Assembly (NCBI GenBank): GCA_907165275.2
Contig: OU015660.1
Location: 9,612,501-9,676,500 of the forward strand
Source of the DNA: Zygaena filipendulae
Lineage: Eukaryota > Arthropoda > Insecta > Lepidoptera > Zygaenidae
DNA length: 64,000 nucleotides
Reading direction: 5' to 3'
Shown here: piece by piece, positions 37,009 through 46,131 of the stretch
Layout: each line of letters opens with the position of its first letter
How positions within the stretch are numbered: position 1 is the stretch's first letter
Notes under the pieces: generated by a model
The model's input: only the letters and a program-made list of their open reading frames with translations
The model's database searches: none
Told to the model about the DNA's origin: nothing
Program-made: the position numbers and the translations under genes

Positions 37009-40000
37009 GTAAGTTTAAATCAATGCGTGATTCATACTTTATTTACTTACTAGCTGTTCCCTTTCCTTGGGAATTTCGGTAGATATTAAATTATACTACG
37101 CCGTTGCATCCTCGAGATTTATTCATTCACTATGTAGTCCACTCCTCAATGTACCGGGCAAAAAGCACAATTTCAGAGCTAAAAAAAAAAAAACTAGAAC
37201 GAGACAAGTAAATAGTCACCCTCCCTCCATAGGTGGCGCCATTTCGCGGCATCTTGAATCATTCACTTTCTTTGTGCGGGCATCATAGCACGGAAATTTT
37301 TATAAAATTTCGTTTAAAGACTAAAGTTATAGTTTAGTTCGTGTTTGGTGATAATTTTAATAGTTAGTGTCATGGGAAAACGTAAACATAAGGATTCTTA
37401 CGAACACATCAAGAAAAAGTTACGAAAGTACGAGGAACGCCTGCGACGATATGAAAATTCGGATAGTAGCAGCGAAGGTGAGTGTTTACCGTTCCAGTTT
37501 ATTTGATTTAAGTTCATAAATACGTATTGAATAATTTTTCGTACTAGTATTTCATTATTCTTGATACAAAAAAAATATATTTTTCATTGTGTTTTTACAT
37601 CGAATGCATAAAAGGTTAACTACATTAGATCAATAAACAAATAATACGTTAACTAAAGACCTAGCTTGATTCATTTACGATAACGATAAAATCTGTCGCA
37701 ACTCGCAGACTACCCACATAAGATATTTTTTTTTGAAAGTAAGATAAATGACCTTGCTTAATATGCAATTGTATTTGAAGCAGTATCCAATTATGAAATA
37801 ACACAATGTTAAAGATTATAATTGTATTGCTATGTCACATTTTCATAAGTTTAGTTCTAAGAACCAATGTTCTCGCGTTTCCAATGCGTTTTTTTTTTTT
37901 TTTTGGTATTGTTCATATGTTGCCAATTACATGAGTGCCTTGGTACTATGACGCGATCATAGTCGTGCACATTAGTATTACGATGCGATCGTAGTCATGT
38001 TTAAATCATGTATCGTGACGTGATCACGGTCAAAATGTTATAGCTACCATTAGAGTCATGATGCGATCATGACGGGAAAAATATTTTTTCTTGGCAGGCC
38101 GCAACCATTGTGATTGGAGCCCTGCACATTCACCTTACGACGAAGCCGATGAAGTATTAGTCTTATCAGACTCCGATGCCTCCAGTCCTCATATGAATGC
38201 CAATGTTCGTTCGTCTATACATACTGTAGACGTTCACAATGGAACTGCAATTAAGAGATGCAATATTCCAGATACTGCGATTTCAGCAGCTGCTCCATCA
38301 ACGTCTGTTGATCCAGTGCCGTCTGCAACCGCTCCGGTCACGAGCGTCACTAATGATTCTGTTGTAGATCCAATATCAGCCAGCATGCCTGCTGACATAC
38401 TAGACGTGCTGGGAGAATCAAAAGGAAGGCAGGAGGTTTTTGGCCCAAAAATCCAAGAGGAGATCTCTAAACGATGGGGGCGTATTCTATGCGAAGGCTT
38501 AAACAAAGACCAGAAAAAAGATCTGACTGGCAAAATTCTTGTTCCTGAAAACTTCCAACTGGTGAAAGCACCTAAGCTAAATCCAGAAATAGCAGCTGTA
38601 CTGATTGAATCTACTAGAAATCGTGACAAACGCTTAGAGAAAGCTCAGAATCAACTAGGCTTAGGGATTTCATCTTTAACAAGCTTGATATCATCCCTAA
38701 TCGACAAGGATATGGATAAGATGGATATCATCAAAAGACTTTCCGAATCAAATCAAATGTTACTTGATTTACACTATGAAAGTACAGTCAATCGTAGGAA
38801 ATTAATATCATATTCGCTTGATAAGAAATTTCAAAACCTGGTAGAAGAAGTGAACAGAGATTCACTCTTATTTGGAGAAAATCTCTCTGACAAAATAAAG
38901 GCATCGAAATCGGCTGAAAAGTCAGGCCTCCAATTCAAGAAGGTGCAAGCTGCAGAAACTCCAGCTACAAAGAAGACTCAGCAGGTAAACTGGAGAGGCC
39001 CACCTCGTCACACTCAGCAGCGTGGGAACAGACGAGGCGGGGCCAAGAGTCGACCATCTTACCAGCCCACCAAAAGGCCTGCTCCAGCGAGCGACCGCTA
39101 CCAGGCTCCGCCAAAGACACGGTCGAGGCAGAGTCCGAAGACTTAGAGGTAATTGAGCATTCGTGTAGACTAAAAAATTTTGTCTATTGTTGGAAATCAA
39201 TTACTAATGACCCAGTTATTTTAAATATTGTTAAAGGTTATAAAATTCCGCTTATTGAACCGGTGTTTCAAGAAACAACACCTAACAATTCATATTTTTC
39301 TAAAGCCGAAACTATTAATTTAAAGTTAGAAATAGAAAAGTTATGTCAAATTGGTGCAATAATACCTTGTAATGATAAACCGGGTCAGTTCTTGTCCAGA
39401 ATTTTTCTTATACCCAAAACAGATGGTAGTCACAGATTTATTTTAAATCTTAAATCTTTTAATGAATTTGTCGAGACTAAACATTTCAAAATGGAGGATT
39501 ACAGGACAGCTACTAAGCTTATGTCAAAAGGTTGTTACATGGCTAGTGTTGATCTAAAAGATGCATATTTTCTTGTGAATATACATGAATCTTCCAAAAA
39601 ATTCCTTAGATTCAAATTTGATCAGAAAACATACGAATTCCAATGTCTTCCCTTTGGACTTTCGTCGGCACCATTTATTTTCACTAAATTACAAAAACCA
39701 GTTGTATCGTCTCTCAGAAGTAAAGGTTTTATAATTGTCAATTATTTAGACGACTTCCTTTGTATAGGAGATTCATACGAAAAGTGCCTTAATTGCGTTA
39801 CAGAAACAGTTAATTTACTAATCTATCTAGGTTTCGTTATCAATTACGAGAAAAGTCAACTAGTGCCAAGTCAATGCCAAAAGTTTTTAGGTTTTGAACT
39901 AAATTCCTGTAACATGACATTAGGTCTTCCTATAAAGAAACGAACAAAAATACTAGATCTTGTCAGAGATATTTCTTTCAAAAATTATATTAAAATCAGA

Positions 40001-43000
40001 GATTTTGCTACCTTTTTAGGAGTACTCACTGCCGCTTGTCCAGCTGTTGCATATGGTTGGGGTCATACAAAGCAGTTTGAGAGATCAAAATATTTAGCAC
40101 TGTTACAAAGTAATGAAAATTATGACTGTAGAATGACTTTAGATAAAAGTTTAAATTCAGATTTCGTTTGGTGGGAACAACAAATAATGACGTGTTATAA
40201 TCCAATTCGAAACCATAATTACATACTCGAAATATTTTCAGATGCATCCTTAACTGGATGGGGGGTGATGTGCAACGGTGAAAGATCAAACGGTTTTTGG
40301 GGCTTAGACGAAACTCAGGACCATATTAATTTATTAGAATTGAAGGCAGCCTTTAATGGACTCAAATGTTTTGCTCATAATAAGCGTAATTCTGAAATTC
40401 TGTTGCGCATAGATAATACGGTTGCTATTTCCTATATTAATAGAATGGGGGGTATCAAATATGATCATCTAAACGATATCACACGTGATATTTGGAAGTG
40501 GTGTGAAGATAGGCAGCTGTATGTCTTTGCTTCGTATATTAGATCTAAAGAAAATACGGAGGCTGACGAGGAGTCCAGACGCATAAACATTGATACCGAA
40601 TGGAATCTGTCCTCCACGATATTCGAAGATATTGTTGTCAGCTTTGGACAACCAGAAATCGATCTCTTTGCATCAAGTTTAAATGCCAAATGTGAGAAAT
40701 ATGTATCGTGGAAGAGGGATCCATCGGCTTTTAATGTAGATGCATTCACGCTAGATTGGAGTTCGTACTTTTTCTACGCATTCCCACCTTTTTCACAAAT
40801 CTTAAAATGCCTCCGAAAAATAGTAAATGATAAGGCAACCGGAATTATGGTGGTGCCCTATTGGCCTAGCCAACCGTGGTTCCCGTTATTTCAATCATTG
40901 TCATGTCAGGAACCGATATATTTTCACCCTGACGAAAGATTGTTATTGTCTCCTTTCAGACAACCTCATCCGCGTTGGAGAACTCTTACCCTGGTATCAT
41001 GTCGGTTATCAGATCGGCCTACCTAAAATATTCACTTAACTCGGAAACTATTGATATCATGATTTCGTCGCTTTCAGCGAACACCCTAAAACAATACAAT
41101 GTTGCATTGAAAAAATGGTGGCTTTTTTGTAATTACAAAAATATTGACCCATATGTTAATAATTTACCAGTTTTACTTCAGTTTCTTACAAACGAATTTA
41201 ATCATGGTGTTAATTTCTCGAGCTTAAATACTTATCGCTCAGCACTAGCTCTAATATTTGGCTAAACATTTAGTGAAAACGATTTAGTTGTCAGATTTCT
41301 CAAGGGTGTATTTAGATCTAGACCCACGTTTCCAAGATATCAGACTACTTGGGACCCAAACATTGTTCTTGATTTTGTTTCAAAACTTTACCCTAATGAA
41401 GGATTAACATTATCTCAAATTACTAGAAAGACAGCAGTCTTACTCGCATTGTCGTCAGGACAACGAATCCAGACACTGTCCTTAGTAAGATTGTCAAATA
41501 TTAGAGTTAGTAACTCGAACATCAAAATTGTTATCAATGACGTAATAAAGACGTCGGCTCCAAATCGAGCTATGCCTAATTTGGTCATACCTTTTTTCCC
41601 GGATAGGGTAGAAGTTTGCCCTGCAAAGTCGCTCTTAGCGTACATGGAGGCTACAACGCACTTTCGATCCTCTGCTGATACTGAACGTCTATTCTTGACG
41701 ACCAGAAAACCGGTTCATAATGCCAGCTCTTCGACAATAGGTGAAAGTGGGGTAAATACGGAGGTATTTTCCGCACATAGTACACGCCATGCATCTACCT
41801 CAGCAGCTTATCGCCATGGTTTGTCAATAGACCTCATAAAAAAATGCGCCGGATGGTCAGGAAACAGCTTAGTTTTCGCGAAATTCTACAATCGGGACTT
41901 AACCTCCAATTTCCCTGAGAACGACTTTACAGAAGCTGTATATGGTAAATAATTAATGATAAATGATTACAGTTTATGATTACTATGAATATGTCATCAA
42001 TAAATATTTTTGTTCTAATCAAAATTTTGTTTAGATTGTCATACCATTAAGAAAATTTCGCAATAGACTCTAAACATCCTACATAGTGAATGAATAAATC
42101 TCGAGGATGCAACGGCGTAGTATAATTAATGGTTAAACAAACTTACCTGAGTGATGTTTGACCATAATTATGCTAGCCGTTGCATCCGAAGAGATTTATA
42201 ACCCTCCCATGCCCTGATCTGCTATAAAGCAAATAAACCCATTAGCTATTACGTATTGCGAAATTAAGCTCTAAAATAATGATTCAAGATGCCGCGAAAT
42301 GGCGCCACCTATGGAGGGAGGGTGACTATTTACTTGTCTCGTTCTAGTTTTTTTTTTTTTAGCTCTGAAATTGTGCTTTTTGCCCGGTACATTGAGGAGT
42401 GGACTACATAGTGAATGAATAAATCTCTTCGGATGCAACGGCTAGCATAATTATGGTCAAACATCACTCAGGTAAGTTTGTTTAACCATTAAGTATGTGT
42501 GTTACTTTAGGTATAAGCTATTATAACTTCCAAATTTTTTTTTATACAGACAGATTTAAAACAACGAAAGCAACAGTTAAAAATTCAGTATACAATTGGC
42601 GCGTTCAAATTTCAAATTATTACCGTCAAAGAACTACAACTTCTGATTTGCTGACAAAACCAACGCTTTTTTAAACCTTTAACAATATTATAAAGAGAAA
42701 AGATTTGATTTTTAGTTTGTTTGTATTGGATAAACTCAAAATTTACCAAACCGATTTAAAAAAAGAAATTCAATGAAAGAAAGCTACAGTGTTCCCGAGT
42801 GACATATGGTACTTTTTATACTGGAACTCCCATGGGAACTCCGAAATTAACGCGAGCTAAACCGTAGGAGATCGACTAGTAATTTATATAAAGGGTGGTT
42901 TGTGAATCATTATAATAAAAAAGTAATTTTTAAATTATGTAGGCATAATATTTTTTGTTAATTAGTTGATGTAGATTACTACTTCAGTTCACTTCGGGAA

Positions 43001-44677
43001 CATCACGATGTCGTCTGTGAAAGCCCGGAGGGCAGGCTCTTTTGCAAAATGCATTGCAAACACGTGGAGTACATCTGCCACGAAGGGGAATGTTATTGTC
43101 ATAACGAGATCATGAAATATCTTGGTAATATGCTGATATATATTATACTAGCTGTGCCCCGCGGTTTCACCCGCGGTAATTTCGGAGTTCCCGCGGGAAT
43201 CCCGGGATAAAAAGTACCCTATCTCCTTCTGTATTGTTGTCAATCAAACACGAGGATATTGACTTTAGTATATTTATTTAGTGAATCTTAGTATTAAATT
43301 AATTACCGACGTTTTTAACAAATAGTTTCGATATGTACCTATATCTTAAGCCCCCGAGCTCTGTGTGACGTACGTGTCAGTTGTCATTGACAGTTACGTT
43401 CCGATACACCTTCTCTGTACCCCTGACAACGTGCATGTCAAATTTCATCCAAACCCGTTCAGCCATTTTTGCGTGATTGAGTAACAAACATCAAAACATT
43501 CACACTTTGAAATTTATAATATTAGTAGGATGTAATAACGTTATATATTTCATACTAGTTGCATTTCCTTATCTTAGGTATATATGTAAACACCTTTCTA
43601 ATTTCCTCTTTTCTATAAATCTGTCCACTCAAAGGTTGCCTGGGAGAGATCGTTTTAAGCGATAACGTCGCCTTTTGTTTACCTCTTAGGTTAATTTTAA
43701 GAAAATCTATAAAACCTTTTTTTGTTTGGTGTACAGTAAAGATTTATTTATCTATCTATCTAATATAGTCAGCTACTTTTGTCTCAGCTTCGCTCGCGTT
43801 AATGTATTTTTTGTCAATAGATTTTCTACTCCTCAGGAACAGAATTTTTATATGTATGAATAGTTAATTCCCTATGTCGTTTCTGTTTACACCTGACAAC
43901 ATGTATGTGATTTTCATGACGCTCGATTAAACAGTAGTAAACAAACAAACAAACTCACATACGCATTTCTAGTTTGAGTTCGGGTTTCAATTTTATAGAA
44001 AGCCTTTGAATAGGAATTTTTGACTGTGATGATTGATATAAAATTTTATTATTAGCATTATTAATATTAATTTTAAAGTCGGATTGAATCCGATTTTATT
44101 AATTACCTACTAGCTGTTCCCCGCGATTTCACCCGCGTTAATTTCGGAGATCCCGCGGGAATTCCGGGATAAAAGTATCTGACAAACTCTTGTATGCAAA
44201 TTTCACGAGGATTAGTGGACAAACAAATAAAGAAATAAAGTCAGATTTCCATTTATCTATACCTATATAAAGGGTAACAATCAAATTAATTAAATTAATC
44301 ATTTTTTTTAAACAGGTAACATTAGAAGTAAAGAACCAGAGGAGCCAGATGATCTCAGTTATGAAGAAGCGTCATCAGCCTTACATCCGGCTTTGAGACA
44401 TCATATAGCACATTTCTGTCCAAACTTGGACGTCGCACGACGCTGTATTAGAGTGTGCATGAAACGTGGGATGCCAGCTTTCTGTGGCAAAGACCACATT
44501 TGCTACTGTGGCCACAGATACACCAGTCACGACCGTAATAACAAGGTCGATCCGAGACATGCGTACGCAGACTTTAAGGATCTGTACAAGAAATACTTTG
44601 GATCCAACGAAGAAGATTACTACGACTACTCTGATGAAAGTTATGAAGATACGGAAAATATAAGGCATTCAGAATAG
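36942..44677 (+). CDS. Gene 2: secreted two-domain CSalpha-beta protein with acidic tail
   Basis: Coding exons are 36942-37008, 42975-43124 and 44316-44677, total 579 nt, so 192 residues. Residues 1-22 are a clear signal peptide ending VFA-E. Exon 2 (residues 23-72) has six cysteines spaced 8/3/6/4/1. Exon 3 has a Glu/Asp/Ser linker, then a second six-cysteine domain spaced 8/3/8/5/1, then an acidic Tyr-rich tail (EEDYYDYSDESYED). All junctions are phase 1. Tandem CSalpha-beta domains are known in lepidopteran X-tox proteins, so an immune or hemolymph role is plausible, but I cannot assign orthology. Intron 1 carries the 5.4 kb DIRS element and a Helitron; intron 2 carries at least three Helitron copies. 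An alternative acceptor at 42987 would suit a phase 2 donor instead. AATAAA begins at 44681. Confidence 0.62.
37100..37263 (+). repeat. DIRS left inverted terminal repeat
   Basis: It is inverted relative to 42278-42444 with almost no differences. It contains an A-run, a CCCTCCCTCC block and GGTGGCGCCATTTCGCGGC. The outer 11 bases (37089-37099) differ from the other end, as usual in DIRS elements, and are instead copied in the internal complementary region. Confidence 0.88.
37372..39146 (+). CDS. DIRS ORF1 (gag-like), split by one intron
   Basis: Exons are 37372-37477 and 38098-39146, 384 residues. Exon 1 encodes a very basic start (MGKRKHKDSYEHIKKKLRKY) and a Ser-rich end, closing at GAAG|GTGAGT in phase 1; acceptor cttggcag|GC restores Gly. 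Exon 2 has a Ser/Asp segment, a conserved-looking core (includes GPKIQEEISKRWGRIL and APKLNPEIAAVL) and a basic Arg/Gly/Pro-rich C-terminus suited to RNA binding. No zinc knuckle is seen. DIRS ORF1 proteins package the element RNA by analogy with Gag. Introns are known in some DIRS elements. If the intron is unspliced, an alternative start inside exon 2 would be needed. Confidence 0.75.
37478..38097 (+). other. Intron in DIRS ORF1 with iterated palindromic motifs
   Basis: It has donor GTGAGT and an acceptor after a T-rich tract, and matching phase 1 ends. Its last 150 bases hold four dyad-symmetric copies centred on GATC (see the separate entry). Confidence 0.65.
37945..38074 (+). repeat. Four iterated dyad-symmetric motifs in the DIRS element
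   Basis: Copies are tatgacgcgatcata, tacgatgcgatcgta, cgtgacgtgatcacg and catgatgcgatcatg, mostly followed by GTC or GAC. GATC centres lie at 37955, 37987, 38022 and 38065 (spacings 32, 35, 43). Each is a near-perfect palindrome, but the copies differ at paired positions, so the symmetry is kept while the sequence varies. Confidence 0.75.
39263..41026 (+). CDS. DIRS reverse transcriptase / RNase H / C-terminal domain polyprotein
   Basis: 587 residues are counted from the ATG, but the frame is open upstream and overlaps the 3' end of ORF1 in another frame (includes IEHSCRLKNFVYCW), so translation probably starts earlier or by frameshift. RT motifs: SVDLKDAYF (96-103), LPFGLSSAPF (129-138), catalytic YLDD (161-164). 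RNase H: FSDAS (325), ELKAAF (359), RIDNTVA (382), ADEESR (434). Residues from about 460 form the DIRS-typical domain often called methyltransferase-like (DLFASSLNAKC, AFPPF, VVPYWPSQPWFP). All RT and RNase H acidic residues I looked for are present, so the enzyme could be functional. Confidence 0.93.
   Translation: MFQETTPNNSYFSKAETINLKLEIEKLCQIGAIIPCNDKPGQFLSRIFLIPKTDGSHRFILNLKSFNEFVETKHFKMEDYRTATKLMSKGCYMASVDLKDAYFLVNIHESSKKFLRFKFDQKTYEFQCLPFGLSSAPFIFTKLQKPVVSSLRSKGFIIVNYLDDFLCIGDSYEKCLNCVTETVNLLIYLGFVINYEKSQLVPSQCQKFLGFELNSCNMTLGLPIKKRTKILDLVRDISFKNYIKIRDFATFLGVLTAACPAVAYGWGHTKQFERSKYLALLQSNENYDCRMTLDKSLNSDFVWWEQQIMTCYNPIRNHNYILEIFSDASLTGWGVMCNGERSNGFWGLDETQDHINLLELKAAFNGLKCFAHNKRNSEILLRIDNTVAISYINRMGGIKYDHLNDITRDIWKWCEDRQLYVFASYIRSKENTEADEESRRINIDTEWNLSSTIFEDIVVSFGQPEIDLFASSLNAKCEKYVSWKRDPSAFNVDAFTLDWSSYFFYAFPPFSQILKCLRKIVNDKATGIMVVPYWPSQPWFPLFQSLSCQEPIYFHPDERLLLSPFRQPHPRWRTLTLVSCRLSDRPT
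40975..41952 (+). pseudogene. DIRS tyrosine recombinase, one in-frame stop
   Basis: One frame runs across the region, interrupted only by TAA at 41263-41265. The upstream part is an SAM-like/core-binding domain (SANTLKQYNVALKKWW). The downstream part has the catalytic set: Arg in SSGQRIQTL, His-x-x-Arg in AHSTRHASTS, later His in YRHG, AGWS and the Tyr nucleophile in KFYNRD. The ORF overlaps the RT frame by 52 nt, as in other DIRS elements. The enzyme would integrate the circular DNA intermediate. Apart from this one stop the frame looks undamaged, so the lesion is recent or a read error. Confidence 0.85.
41999..42004 (+). promoter_or_regulatory. Polyadenylation signal AATAAA in the DIRS element
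   Basis: It lies 46 nt after the recombinase stop and before the internal complementary region, a plausible 3' end for a coding transcript. Confidence 0.3.
42075..42199 (+). repeat. DIRS internal complementary region
   Basis: The first part is the reverse complement of the left end (..GGATGCAACGGCGTAGTATAATT); the second part is the reverse complement of the right end (..ACTTACCTGAGTGATGTTTG..). Together they describe the joined ends of a circular intermediate. DIRS elements use such a region to restore their termini during reverse transcription. Confidence 0.88.
42278..42444 (-). repeat. DIRS right inverted terminal repeat
   Basis: Reverse complement of 37100-37263. About 48 further bases (42445-42492) unique to this end follow and are mirrored in the internal complementary region. 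Confidence 0.88.
42682..42880 (+). mobile_element. Helitron in intron 1 of gene 2
   Basis: aatattataaagagaaaagatttg to gcgagctaaaccgtaggagatcgactagt; the hairpin is degraded. Confidence 0.6.
42975..43124 (+). CDS. Gene 2 exon 2: first CSalpha-beta domain
   Basis: Acceptor ...gttgatgtag|AT fits the phase 1 donor of exon 1. The exon reads CESPEGRLFC, CKMHC, CKHVEYIC, CHEGEC, CYC: six cysteines, spacing 8/3/6/4/1. It ends CTTG|GTAATA in phase 1. The identical spacing and the shared ENGEC/HEGEC turn make it a paralogue of the gene 1 domain. Confidence 0.68.
43147..43531 (-). mobile_element. Helitron with a nested 175 bp insertion, intron 2 of gene 2
   Basis: A normal copy (actagctgtgccccgcggtttcacccgcgg ... 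tttataatattagtagga) is interrupted between about 43231 and 43408, with CCTTCT on both sides of the insert. Confidence 0.7.
43770..43972 (-). mobile_element. Old Helitron copy
   Basis: Recognisable only by cgctcgcgttaat, tgacaacatgtatg and acaaacaaacaaactcac in order. Confidence 0.4.
44109..44265 (-). mobile_element. Helitron, truncated
   Basis: ctagctgttccccgcgatttcacccgcgttaatttcgg at the start; it ends before the usual ttataatatta. Confidence 0.65.
44316..44677 (+). CDS. Gene 2 exon 3: second CSalpha-beta domain and acidic tail
   Basis: Acceptor tttttttaaacag|GT restores the Gly codon begun in exon 2. The frame then runs open for 120 codons to TAG at 44675. Six cysteines are spaced 8/3/8/5/1 (CPNLDVARRC, CIRVC, CMKRGMPAFC, CGKDHIC, CYC). 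Before them is a Pro/Glu/Asp linker; after them a His/Lys-rich segment and a tail with many Asp, Glu and Tyr, possible tyrosine sulfation sites. Confidence 0.7.
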
Positions 44678-44680
44678 ATG

Positions 44681-44686
44681 AATAAA
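44681..44686 (+). promoter_or_regulatory. Polyadenylation signal AATAAA of gene 2
   Basis: AATAAA starts three bases after the TAG stop, so the 3' UTR would be very short. Confidence 0.5.
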
Positions 44687-44879
44687 TATTGTCATACGTT
44701 CAGTATAAATTGCTTTGTATTTCAGACGAACTGCAGTGCTTGTTTCCCCGGGGAAAATTCGGAATCCCCTTCCCTTCTAGGTATTTGTTGTACCGTCCTA
44801 CTGAAATAATAAGTGTGCTAAATGTTGATCCGTAACTTGGAAAACAAACTAACTGTCATACTACAATTTCAGTTAGGAT

Positions 44880-45085
44880 TTCAGATCCAGAAAAATAAAG
44901 GTCATACAAATAGAATTTTATGGTAATGTAGGGTAATCTCTGGATTTACCGAACCGATTTAGAGATTCTTTCACCGATAGAAAGTCACATTATATTTCGT
45001 GAGGGTTACAGGCTATATTATTATAACCCAGAATTCCCGCGGGAACTCCAAAATTACCGCGGATGAAACCGCGGGTAACAGTTAG
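44880..45085 (+). mobile_element. Helitron, 5' end unclear
   Basis: Ends accgcggatgaaaccgcgggtaacagttag|t, with CTAG mutated to TTAG. Confidence 0.6.
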
Positions 45086-45746
45086 TAAGTAATTAATATT
45101 TTATTAAAACGTATACATTAACAATTATGATCTTGAGCGTGTATTTGTACGAACACTTATCCATTACAATGGTTAATAGTTGAAACTCAACTGTAGTGAA
45201 ACCAAACCGTACAACCCTTCATATTAGCATTAACATTGTGTTCGTGGAGCCTGAGTGGCCTATTGTTTCAGAACACATCCCTAACAACACAAACATCTTC
45301 AACGATACAAACTTTATCGTCATAGGAATAAGAATCGTTTCGTTATGTCCCAGCGTCGTCAGTATTTTGGTATTATGAGATACGAAGCGTAAAAGCAAGT
45401 TGATTTGATTATGCATTCCATTTATTTTCAAACCTATTGTTCATTTTCTATTCTGACATATTGCAGTTTATTTTATTTTTCATTACTCATACTCGGAAAG
45501 TAGGTCTGAAGTTGCCTGAGAAGCGGGTTGAAAGTAACACTTTTCAGCCCTAGGGAGAATCGCTTTCAACTGACAGCTGATACTGCAGAAACTCAAGTTT
45601 TTTTTTTTATGTCATAGGGGGCATACTTACTGGCCAGTAGCACGCCTAATGGTTGATTTATGTAAAATAAATTTCACCTATTTTTTTCTTTAGCTAATTC
45701 CTATTTTTATTTTGACTTTCCTTGCATTCGTAATGAAAAGCACAGT

Positions 45747-45831
45747 GTTATCCTCGGGAGAAAGACTTATTTAGTCCCTCGATCTATTGGGACCGTCTCG
45801 GAACTAAATAAGTTACTTTCACCCCTAGGAT
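45747..45831. repeat. Imperfect foldback of about 85 bp
   Basis: gttatcctcgggagaaagacttatttagt pairs with aactaaataagttactttcacccctaggataac. Confidence 0.6.
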
Positions 45832-45925
45832 AACAATGTACTATTATTTTTTTATATCATAGAGGGCAAGTGAATTCAAACGGGCAGGTGGTTTTGTGCT
45901 GTTATGTGCCAACTTTTATACTTGT

Positions 45926-46130
45926 ACAAGCTGTCCCGCGCGGTTTCACCCGCGATAATTTCGGTGTTCCCGCGGAATTTTTCCATACAAACTGTACAAA
46001 AATCCTTTCTTATCGGATGTCTAGTGCTTACGTCATACAAAGAATACACCCTCCAAGTTTTAGGTTTCTAGCGGTTAAGGCTGTGCGTTGATGCGTCAGT
46101 CAGTCATTCAGGACAAAGCATTTTATATGT
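45926..46130 (-). mobile_element. Helitron
   Basis: acaagctgtcccgcgcggtttcacccgcg to caggacaaagcattttatatgtag; counterpart of 35235-35461. Confidence 0.7.
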
Positions 46131-46131
46131 A

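Larger units (their letters stand above)
37089..42492 (+). mobile_element. DIRS1-like tyrosine-recombinase retrotransposon
   Basis: A 5.4 kb element has the full DIRS layout: inverted terminal repeats (37100-37263 and 42278-42444), gag-like ORF, RT/RNase H ORF with the DIRS C-terminal domain, overlapping tyrosine recombinase ORF, and an internal complementary region (about 42075-42199) matching both outer ends. Reading that region as a circle junction (...AACCATT joined to AATTATAC...) sets the ends near 37089 and 42490-42492. No target duplication is expected, as DIRS elements integrate by recombination. It sits in intron 1 of gene 2 in the same orientation. It is close to intact: I see one stop, in the recombinase. 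Confidence 0.9.

Noticed and set aside
37049..37080. A complete Helitron at the left edge of the DIRS element.
   Set aside because: Only actagctgttccc and gaatttcgg fragments remain and no matching half is seen beyond the right end.
37945..38074. The four palindromes as a CRISPR array.
   Set aside because: Eukaryotic retrotransposon context, degenerate repeats, irregular spacing and only four units.
38234..38629. 131-codon minus frame inside DIRS ORF1.
   Set aside because: Antisense shadow of the gag-like ORF.
44381..44668. Minus-strand 95-codon frame opposite gene 2 exon 3.
   Set aside because: Shadow of the cysteine-rich exon on the other strand.
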